Origin: Victivallales bacterium
Lineage (GTDB): Bacteria > Verrucomicrobiota > Lentisphaeria > Oligosphaerales > Oligosphaeraceae
Reading direction: 5' to 3'
NCBI GenBank assembly: GCA_017615955.1
Contig: JAFZZD010000013.1
Coordinates: forward strand, 1-9,387
Length of the DNA: 9,387 nucleotides
A program made the position numbers and the translations under genes. The notes below the pieces were generated by a model. The model was given only the letters and a program-made list of their open reading frames with translations. It was not told the origin of the DNA and made no database searches. Positions 1 through 5,131 of this stretch are shown here, piece by piece (the first letter of the stretch is position 1; the number at the start of each line of letters is the position of its first letter).

Positions 1-83
1 AAAACGCCGAAATACCAGCAGGCATAATCAGTTCACTTATCGGCGCCCCCTTCTTCCTATACCAACTGCTGAAAAAAGATTAA
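1..83 (+). CDS. C-terminal end of a FecCD-type ABC transporter permease (partial)
   Basis: The plus strand is open from the window edge to a TAA at 81-83, and the last 26 residues include IPAGIISSLIGAPFFLYQLL. This is the conserved C-terminal signature of the FecCD/BtuC permease family (P-x-G-I-x-x-x-x-x-G-A-P-F-F-L-Y-x-L-L), the last membrane helix region of inner-membrane permeases that import ferric siderophores, haem or cobalamin. The rest of the gene lies to the left of the window, so substrate and partners (binding protein, ATPase) cannot be judged. It is the only plus-strand gene and converges on the oxidoreductase gene; a strong hairpin starts 5 nt after its stop. A second frame is also open here but gives no recognisable protein. 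Confidence 0.8.
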   Translation, partial: NAEIPAGIISSLIGAPFFLYQLLKKD

Positions 84-87
84 AAAA

Positions 88-108
88 TGCGCCCCGAATC
101 GGGGCGCA
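88..108 (-). terminator. GC-rich intrinsic terminator between convergent genes
   Basis: The arms TGCGCCCCG (88-96) and CGGGGCGCA (100-108) form a perfect 9-bp stem with a 3-nt loop. Read on the minus strand, the stem is followed by TTTTTT (87-82), the classic form of a Rho-independent terminator for the oxidoreductase gene. On the plus strand only a weak A/T tract follows, so it may also slow transcription from the permease gene. The stem is the same as that of the repeat hairpin at 5107-5129 without its outermost pair. Confidence 0.8.
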
Positions 109-123
109 AATTGTAATTATTCT

Positions 124-175
124 CTTGGCGTGTTTCCGCCAAGGCAACATGAGTGGGCGCCGCCTCGGCGCCCAC
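124..175 (-). repeat. Dispersed double-hairpin palindromic repeat, copy A
   Basis: Read on the minus strand, the strong hairpin comes first: arms GTGGGCGCCG and CGGCGCCCAC (175-166 and 162-153) with a 3-nt loop. A linker TCATGTTGC follows, then a second hairpin with arms CTTGGCG and CGCCAAG (143-137 and 130-124) around a 6-nt loop. It begins 7 nt after the stop codon of the oxidoreductase gene and is followed by the terminator at 88-108. Closely related units are found at 5022-5129 and 9310-9362. The design recalls REP/BIME elements, but no family assignment can be made from the window alone. Confidence 0.85.
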
Positions 176-182
176 ATAAACA

Positions 183-1229
183 TCAGTATTGTACCTCCAC
201 CCTTGCGCCGTTCTTGTCAAAGGAGGCGCGTTCTGCGGCGTAGATCTTTGCGCCAGTGAGGATGTCCTCGTATGGCAGATACTTCTGGTCTGAACTTTGC
301 CCGCGTACTGCGGAGAGGAAGTTGTCGATTTCCACATGCCAGCCAGTGGGCAGTCCCACATCAGGCAGCGTAATCTTCTCTGGCTCGCCCTTGATTGGAT
401 AGAACACGAAGCCAGCTGGGTCGCTGACCAGGGTGCCTTCCGTGCCGATGATCTGGAAGCTCATCTCGAACGGCGCACTTGCTGGCGCGGACCAGCCGCC
501 TTCAGCAAACACTGCTGGGCCGCCTTCGTCAAAATGATAGATTGTGAAGGAATGGTCGGGTGTGCCATATCCATTGCAGGTGCCCACGCAGGTGACTGCC
601 TTTGGCTTGCCGCAGAAATAGAGGACCTCGTCAATGTCATGCATGTGCAAGTCCAGGATGGAGCCGCCAGAAAGCTTGTCGTTCATGAACCAGTTCTGCC
701 AGGCATTGCCGTCGATGTTTGGTGAGAAGCGCTTGAAGAGCAGGCTCTTGATCTTGCCAATCTTGCCAGCCTTCACCAGTTCGTATGCCTTGCGGTATTC
801 TGGCCATGCGCGCACGCAGAGCCCCACCGTGAAGCACTTGTCGCTGGCCTTTGCTGCGGCAATGATTTCCTCTGCCTCCTGGACTGTCAGCGCAACGGGC
901 TTCTCCAGCAGCACGTTCTTGCCAGCCTTCAATGCTGCGATGGCGAACTTGGCATGCATGTAGGTTGGTGCGCAGATATCCACTTCCTCCACATCTGGAT
1001 TGGCGATAAGGTCCATTCCATCTTCATATACTGCGATGCCAGTCAGATCCACGAATGTGTTCTGTGCGCCGCCAATGTTGCCGATGACCTTCCTGATGTC
1101 GCCCTTGCGCTTGTCCGCATCCGCATCAGCAATTGCGATGACCTGGCTTTTGCCGCTGTTCTGGTGAATGTTGAAATGGGTTGTGCCCATGAAACCAAAA
1201 CCGATGATGCCAACTTTTACTTTTTCCAT
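183..1229 (-). CDS. Gfo/Idh/MocA family NAD(P)-dependent oxidoreductase
   Basis: This 348-aa cytoplasmic protein has the usual length and two-domain plan of the Gfo/Idh/MocA family, which oxidises or reduces sugars, inositols and related polyols with NAD(P). An N-terminal Rossmann fold starts VKVGIIGFGFMG, with the dinucleotide loop G10-x-G12-x-x-G15. The family Glu-Lys-Pro motif is at 109-111, and the C-terminal domain carries the catalytic-type stretch GGSILDLHMHDID (188-200) with D193, H197 and D198. The substrate cannot be told from the sequence. The start is an ATG at 1227-1229 with an AGGAGA ribosome site 11 nt upstream (1241-1246), a rather long spacing. It has its own promoter candidate at 1375-1404 and ends in a repeat plus an intrinsic terminator, so it is probably a single-gene transcription unit. 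Confidence 0.93.
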   Translation of the reverse strand: MEKVKVGIIGFGFMGTTHFNIHQNSGKSQVIAIADADADKRKGDIRKVIGNIGGAQNTFVDLTGIAVYEDGMDLIANPDVEEVDICAPTYMHAKFAIAALKAGKNVLLEKPVALTVQEAEEIIAAAKASDKCFTVGLCVRAWPEYRKAYELVKAGKIGKIKSLLFKRFSPNIDGNAWQNWFMNDKLSGGSILDLHMHDIDEVLYFCGKPKAVTCVGTCNGYGTPDHSFTIYHFDEGGPAVFAEGGWSAPASAPFEMSFQIIGTEGTLVSDPAGFVFYPIKGEPEKITLPDVGLPTGWHVEIDNFLSAVRGQSSDQKYLPYEDILTGAKIYAAERASFDKNGARVEVQY

Positions 1230-1313
1230 AAGTCGCCTACTCTCCTGAAAACATTTGTTTGTGTTGATTATCTAAATTTGCAAAGTTCTGCCTTAATAAA
1301 CCTCAAAATCCAT

Positions 1314-1356
1314 AAAAAACAAGTTCAATCACTAGATTTTTTAATTGTGCAACTTG
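1314..1356 (-). terminator. A+T-rich hairpin with T-run: terminator or leader attenuator
   Basis: On the minus strand the arms CAAGTT plus CAAT (with a 3-nt bulge between them, 1356-1344) pair with ATTG plus AACTTG (1329-1320) around a 14-nt loop. They are followed directly by TTTTTT (1319-1314). It may end the transcript of the LRR gene, whose stop is about 70 nt upstream. It also lies just downstream of the promoter candidate at 1375-1404, so it could interrupt transcription into the oxidoreductase gene. The stem is weak compared with the one at 88-108. Confidence 0.5.
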
Positions 1357-1374
1357 ATCTTAACCAGGAGAACA

Positions 1375-1404
1375 GTTATAGATGCCCCACATTAAGTATG
1401 TCAA
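1375..1404 (-). promoter_or_regulatory. Sigma70-like promoter for the oxidoreductase gene
   Basis: On the minus strand a perfect -35 box TTGACA (1404-1399) is followed after 18 nt by TATAAC (1380-1375), which matches the -10 consensus at five of six positions. Transcription would start near 1368 and give a leader of about 140 nt before the ATG at 1229. It lies in the spacer between the LRR gene and the oxidoreductase gene and points at the latter. Confidence 0.6.
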
Positions 1405-1426
1405 GAACGTTGCCAACACTTTGCAT

Positions 1427-3100
1427 CTATCGATTCATAAGGTTCGTCGCAGGATGCCGATTTTCCTTTCTCCTCACCGATGATCCGAATACTTTGTCGT
1501 CAAGTTTGAACGACTGATTCTCAAATTCAATCATCTCCAATGTCGGACAATCTGCAAAGGCGTATTCTCCAATCTTTTTCACAGAGGCTGGGACAAAAAC
1601 ACGTGTCAGGCCATGGCAACCAAGAAATGCACGGGCAGGGATATCCTCCACGCCAGATGGAATTGAAAAGGCTCCCTTGTATCCTGGAGGAAACGCAAGA
1701 AGCCGTTTTCCGTCCGCAGTGAGAAGAACCCCATTTACTGATTTGAAGTGACAGTTCTTTGGGTCGATATCAATTGCCTCCAGTGCCTCACATCCCATAA
1801 AAACCCGATCTGATGAGAATGATTCTAAACTCTTTCCCAATCGGACCCGACGAAGACACCGACAACCATTGAAAGAAGCTGAAGCTATTGAACGAACTGA
1901 ATCTGGACAAATGAAATCCGTAAGGGAAACGAATCTTTCAAACGCCCCAGGACCAATGAATTGTAACGTATCCGGGAGGTAAACCTCCTTTGCGTCCCGT
2001 CTAATACCACCATATCCGACGTGGAACCCGGCATATTCTTCTCCGATTCCGATAATTGGAACCATAATGCCATTCAGACTAACAAATGGCTTACGCAAAT
2101 CCAATATTTTGTTTGGATTTGGAATAGAAAGCCTATCGGGAAAAGATACGAATGCCACGTTATTAGCAAGACGTGCATCCAGCGTGACTTCACCATCAGA
2201 AAACGTCCCATTCCAATAAGATACAGCACACTCATCATCAAGATGGAAAATCCATGATCCTGATGGCGTTTCATGAGCACTCGCAATGGCTTCGAGTTCA
2301 TCTTTTGTAAGCGCTCGGTTAAAAAGAAGGAAACCATTAACAGCTCCTTTGAAAACTGTTCCATTATTTGTGTTTGCTAACTGAATGGAGCGATGCTTAT
2401 CGCGTTCAACACGATTCAAACTAAAAGCAAAATCAGAGGGCAATGCAATTTCGGGCAGTTTACGACCATTTAGAATGACAAACAAACTACGGGCCGAGCC
2501 ATCAAAAGAAACTACAATCCAGTTCCATGTTCCAGGATGGATTTTTCCTGCCAATGGGAAACTAAGCTCTCTCTTTACAAGGCCTCTGAAGGCGACTTGA
2601 GGTGTTCCATCTGAACTAAGCAGAATGTGGAACCATCGCCAACCACCACCAAACGAGACTAGTGGCATTGATTTTCCATGCTCTTGTTGAGGCTGAAAGC
2701 TAATTGCTAAAGCAAAACGGTCATAACGGAGTTCGGGAACATCCAGATGCGGAATAGTTTTATAATTGTATTCTCCAGAGACATGCAAAGCACCGTCTTT
2801 TACAAGATTATCAGCCGACTGATATTCATTCCATCTTGGTGGAACACCACCGACCTTAAATTTTCTTCCTGCCTTCACTAGATCATTCGTCTTGCTCTCA
2901 TCGTTAAATGAAAATTCAGCTATTTTCCCATAACTAGGGAACAACTCCCTCGGCATCTTTGCCATAGATACTGTATCCCCATTCAACCCAATCTGCATAC
3001 CCAAAGTGGCCTGTTCTGCTGATGAGATTCCGACTACGAACGCCAAAAACGTCACAATGACAACTTTGAGAATAACAGTTTTCTTTTTGATTACGTTCAT
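1427..3100 (-). CDS. Secreted LamG-like plus BspA-type leucine-rich-repeat protein
   Basis: This 557-aa protein begins with a signal peptide: lysines at 5-7, a hydrophobic stretch at about 8-26, and a likely cleavage near SSA28. Residues about 60-275 look like a concanavalin/LamG jelly-roll domain (GTWNWIVVSFDG, GAVNGFLLFNRALTKDEL), often a carbohydrate- or protein-binding module. After a linker, residues about 370-540 are BspA-type LRR_5 repeats, with phrases such as VYLPDTLQFIGPGAF and VFVPASVKKIGEYAF and recurring Phe-x-x-Cys steps. It is therefore probably exported and adhesive or ligand-binding; no enzyme motif is seen. No C-terminal anchor or sorting signal is evident. The ATG at 3098-3100 has a weak AAGGAT ribosome site. 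Base use is clearly more A+T-rich than in the neighbouring genes, as are its spacers, which suggests a different origin or recent transfer. Confidence 0.85.
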   Translation of the reverse strand: MNVIKKKTVILKVVIVTFLAFVVGISSAEQATLGMQIGLNGDTVSMAKMPRELFPSYGKIAEFSFNDESKTNDLVKAGRKFKVGGVPPRWNEYQSADNLVKDGALHVSGEYNYKTIPHLDVPELRYDRFALAISFQPQQEHGKSMPLVSFGGGWRWFHILLSSDGTPQVAFRGLVKRELSFPLAGKIHPGTWNWIVVSFDGSARSLFVILNGRKLPEIALPSDFAFSLNRVERDKHRSIQLANTNNGTVFKGAVNGFLLFNRALTKDELEAIASAHETPSGSWIFHLDDECAVSYWNGTFSDGEVTLDARLANNVAFVSFPDRLSIPNPNKILDLRKPFVSLNGIMVPIIGIGEEYAGFHVGYGGIRRDAKEVYLPDTLQFIGPGAFERFVSLTDFICPDSVRSIASASFNGCRCLRRVRLGKSLESFSSDRVFMGCEALEAIDIDPKNCHFKSVNGVLLTADGKRLLAFPPGYKGAFSIPSGVEDIPARAFLGCHGLTRVFVPASVKKIGEYAFADCPTLEMIEFENQSFKLDDKVFGSSVRRKENRHPATNLMNR

Positions 3101-3117
3101 TTGTCTATCCTTTTCTT

Positions 3118-3174
3118 TATCCTGTTTTGGGTTTATTTAAAAGTTTATTATCCTGTTTTTTGGTATATTTAAAG
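3118..3174 (-). repeat. Imperfect direct repeat upstream of the LRR gene
   Basis: Two copies of about 26 nt (3118-3143 and 3149-3174) both begin TATCCTGTTTT and end near ATTTAAA(A)G. They are offset by 31 nt, close to three turns of B-DNA. They occupy much of the 117-nt A+T-rich spacer between the exonuclease stop and the LRR start. Read toward the LRR gene, each copy ends in AACAGGATA. They could be a pair of regulator sites or a small tandem duplication. No convincing promoter was found in this spacer. Confidence 0.5.
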
Positions 3175-3217
3175 CAATTTCAAAACTATCTGGTTTAATA
3201 TCAAATACTTTTTAAAT

Positions 3218-3790
3218 TCACAAGAAAGCCTCCACATCCAAATCACGCCAGCCTGGCAAAGAGAGGAAATACTCCAGCACACAGGCACAGCCCACTGCGT
3301 CATAGCAGGCGTCATGGGCCTCCAGCGTGGGGCAGAGGTTCTTCATCCGCTCTGTCAAAGACAAGACTTCCAGCAAGTCGGAAAGGCGCTTGCTCTTGAG
3401 GGAAGGGAATGCGCTGCGGGCCAGCTTGAGCGTGTCAATCCAGGGACCGAACTCATGCAACGGAAAATATCGTGACAGCACGGAGCGCTCCACTGGAACA
3501 TTGTGGGCAGCCAGCACGTGTCCCGAAAGCCATGGCTCCAGCACTGGCCATTCCTCCAGCAAAGTGCGCTTCTGGGCAAGCGTCTCACGCATCTCCGCCC
3601 AGCGCCCGGGCGTGTAAGGATTGAAATGATGCTCGCTGGGCACCTTCAGATACAGGGACAGCGTCTCCTTCTCAAGCACACCATTGCGAATGCGGGCGCA
3701 GCCAATCTGCCAGGGTATGTTCTCCTGGCATCTGACCACGCCCGTAGTTTCAAAGTCCAGCGCAACTATTTCCGCCTCACGCAGCAGCAT
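3218..3790 (-). CDS. DnaQ-like DEDDh 3'-5' exonuclease
   Basis: This 190-aa protein is a stand-alone DEDDh (DnaQ-fold) exonuclease. Exo I is IVALDFETTG with D12 and E14; Exo III is AHDACYDA with H159 and D164. The Exo II block reads AAHNVPVERSVL, where the usual metal-binding Asp is Glu (E101). These positions follow the E. coli epsilon subunit pattern (D12, E14, D103, H162, D167) closely. The likely role is trimming 3' ends of DNA or RNA in repair or proofreading; the substrate is unknown. I chose the ATG at 3788-3790 because a TAAGG ribosome site that includes the tolB stop codon lies 5 nt upstream. An in-frame ATG at 3830-3832 would add 14 residues and overlap tolB, but it has no ribosome site. 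Tight spacing implies co-transcription and translational coupling with tolB. Confidence 0.85.
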   Translation of the reverse strand: MLLREAEIVALDFETTGVVRCQENIPWQIGCARIRNGVLEKETLSLYLKVPSEHHFNPYTPGRWAEMRETLAQKRTLLEEWPVLEPWLSGHVLAAHNVPVERSVLSRYFPLHEFGPWIDTLKLARSAFPSLKSKRLSDLLEVLSLTERMKNLCPTLEAHDACYDAVGCACVLEYFLSLPGWRDLDVEAFL

Positions 3791-3795
3791 TGCGG

Positions 3796-3800
3796 CCTTA
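3796..3800 (-). promoter_or_regulatory. Ribosome binding site of the exonuclease gene, overlapping the tolB stop
   Basis: TAAGG on the minus strand contains the TAA stop of tolB and sits 5 nt before the ATG at 3790. It decides in favour of the shorter exonuclease start and suggests that ribosomes finishing tolB reinitiate here. Confidence 0.6.
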
Positions 3801-4988
3801 GGGTCTCCAGGCAGGCAATGAAACGCGGGCATTGCGGGAAACTGGCTGCATTGCGTTGCTCCAGCTGTCCACTATGAACAAATCCCTGTAGCCATTGCCC
3901 GTTGACCTGGTGCAGACGATGTGCCTGCCGTCAGGCGCCCAGGACGGGGCCTCCCAGTCGCCGGCTGCATGAGTAATCACCTTGATTGGCTGGTTGGGAT
4001 CGTTCATGTCCATGACCGCGATGTGCCTCTGCCCGGTGTTGGTCTTGTATGAGAAGCAGATTTTGTTGCTGACAGGCGACCAGTCTGGGGAAACGCACTC
4101 GTTGTTGCCAGTGGAAATACGCTTGTCCGCGCCGCCCTGGACTGCATCCCTAAGGTAAAGTTGCGGGACGCCCAGCCTGTCGGAAACATAGCATATCCGC
4201 CTGTTGTCTGGCGACCAGCAGGGTGATGATTCCACGTCTCTGTTCTTGGTGAGGCGCGTGCGTGTGCCGCCCTTGTCTAGCTCCACGATATAGAGGTCAA
4301 TCTGGTTTTCCAGACTCAATGGCAGAGCCAGCCTGCGCCCGTCATGGGAAAGCGCAGCGCTTGAGTTCAGGCCAGGCGAATTGGAGATTATGCGCTGCCT
4401 CTTGTTCTTCATGTCGGAGAGCACCACGGCCAGGCTGTTCCTGCGCACTACCGTATAAACCAAGGCATCTGGATGCCCCCAGCTGGGTTCAGTGCTGATT
4501 GCGCCATTGTGTGTAACACGCTCCTGGCCGCTTCCATCAAGATAGCAGCAGAATATCTCCTTCATGTTGTTTGCGCCATCCTGCACAAAATAAATCTTCT
4601 TCGTGCAATATGCGGGCAACTTGTACAAGGCACGCAATATGTCATCCACGGCATTGAGCATCGCATTCTCGCCATTCTGGGAAACAGTGAACACTTTCGG
4701 CCCGGCATTGACGGAGGCGGAGACACTGTTCTGGGATGGCATCTGGAGGCTCACCTTGATATCAGCGCCCTTCGCGGATGCCCCCTTCAACACAGTGAAC
4801 CAACCGCTGCACTCCAGCACTCTTTCAAAACTGTTCTTTTCACTGGTGTTTCCGGCAAACGACACAATGCCAATGCTTGGATTGTTGGTCATTCTCTTGG
4901 TCACAGTCGTGTGCTGCTCGGCTGAATGCAACGCAAACACCGCGCACAATGCAAGCAATAATGCCTTTCTCATGCTAAATAGTCCCAT
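3798..4988 (-). CDS. tolB: TolB-like periplasmic beta-propeller protein
   Basis: This 396-aa exported protein resembles TolB, the periplasmic beta-propeller of the Tol-Pal envelope system, which binds Pal and outer-membrane partners; E. coli TolB is about 430 aa. It has a signal peptide (about residues 1-24, MRKALLLALCAVFALHSA), then a small alpha/beta domain (about 35-125). WD40-like PD40 blades follow from about 130, with signatures such as SSPCWSPDNRRICYVSD, SPDWSPVSNKICFS and APSWAPDGRHIVCT. The final strand SLPAWRP probably closes the propeller. The start at 4986-4988 is chosen because AAGGAGGAG lies 6 nt upstream; an earlier in-frame ATG at 5019-5021 abuts the repeat hairpin and has no ribosome site. 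No pal, tolA, tolQ or tolR is next to it, so a TolB paralogue with another job is possible. The exonuclease gene follows 7 nt downstream. Confidence 0.85.
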   Translation of the reverse strand: MGLFSMRKALLLALCAVFALHSAEQHTTVTKRMTNNPSIGIVSFAGNTSEKNSFERVLECSGWFTVLKGASAKGADIKVSLQMPSQNSVSASVNAGPKVFTVSQNGENAMLNAVDDILRALYKLPAYCTKKIYFVQDGANNMKEIFCCYLDGSGQERVTHNGAISTEPSWGHPDALVYTVVRRNSLAVVLSDMKNKRQRIISNSPGLNSSAALSHDGRRLALPLSLENQIDLYIVELDKGGTRTRLTKNRDVESSPCWSPDNRRICYVSDRLGVPQLYLRDAVQGGADKRISTGNNECVSPDWSPVSNKICFSYKTNTGQRHIAVMDMNDPNQPIKVITHAAGDWEAPSWAPDGRHIVCTRSTGNGYRDLFIVDSWSNAMQPVSRNARVSLPAWRP

Positions 4989-4992
4989 TTTT

Positions 4993-5001
4993 CTCCTCCT
5001 T
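4993..5001 (-). promoter_or_regulatory. Strong ribosome binding site of tolB
   Basis: AAGGAGGAG on the minus strand, about 6 nt before the ATG at 4988, is close to the full anti-Shine-Dalgarno complement. It fixes the tolB start 11 codons downstream of the first in-frame ATG. Confidence 0.8.
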
Positions 5002-5021
5002 GAATTATAATACGCTTTCAT

Positions 5022-5129
5022 GTGGGCGCCGAGGCGGCGCCCACTCAGGTTGCCAAGCAGGGAACCTTCTTAATGCCCCTGGCTTGTTCCCGCCAAGGCA
5101 ACCTGAGTGCGCCCCGCCTCGGGGCGCAC
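5022..5129. repeat. Head-to-head pair of the palindromic repeat, copy B
   Basis: The left hairpin has arms GTGGGCGCCG and CGGCGCCCAC (5022-5031, 5035-5044) and the right hairpin GTGCGCCCCG and CGGGGCGCAC (5107-5116, 5120-5129), each with a 3-nt loop. They flank an inverted pair of linkers, TCAGGTTGCC (5045-5054) and GGCAACCTGA (5097-5106), and the inverted match continues imperfectly to 5065 and 5086. The centre can form two competing hairpins: CAAGCAGGG (5054-5062) with CCCTGGCTTG (5077-5086, one bulge), or, from the right unit, CCTTGGC with GCCAGGG on the minus strand. It fills nearly the whole cysK-tolB spacer: the right hairpin lies 2 nt after the cysK-like stop and the left one just upstream of the tolB ribosome site. 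No T-run follows, so it is not a standard terminator. Confidence 0.85.
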
Positions 5130-5131
5130 AT

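Noticed and set aside
124..175. CRISPR repeats or an integron attC site
   Set aside because: Copies are kilobases apart with no spacer array, cas genes, integrase or cassette structure; simple paired palindromes fit better.
5004..5009. TATAAT as a -10 box for tolB
   Set aside because: No -35 element lies at the right distance (the region is repeat hairpin), and transcription would start inside the tolB ribosome site.
5107..5129. Intrinsic terminator for the cysK-like gene
   Set aside because: The stem is strong, but no T-run follows on either strand, so standard Rho-independent termination is not supported.
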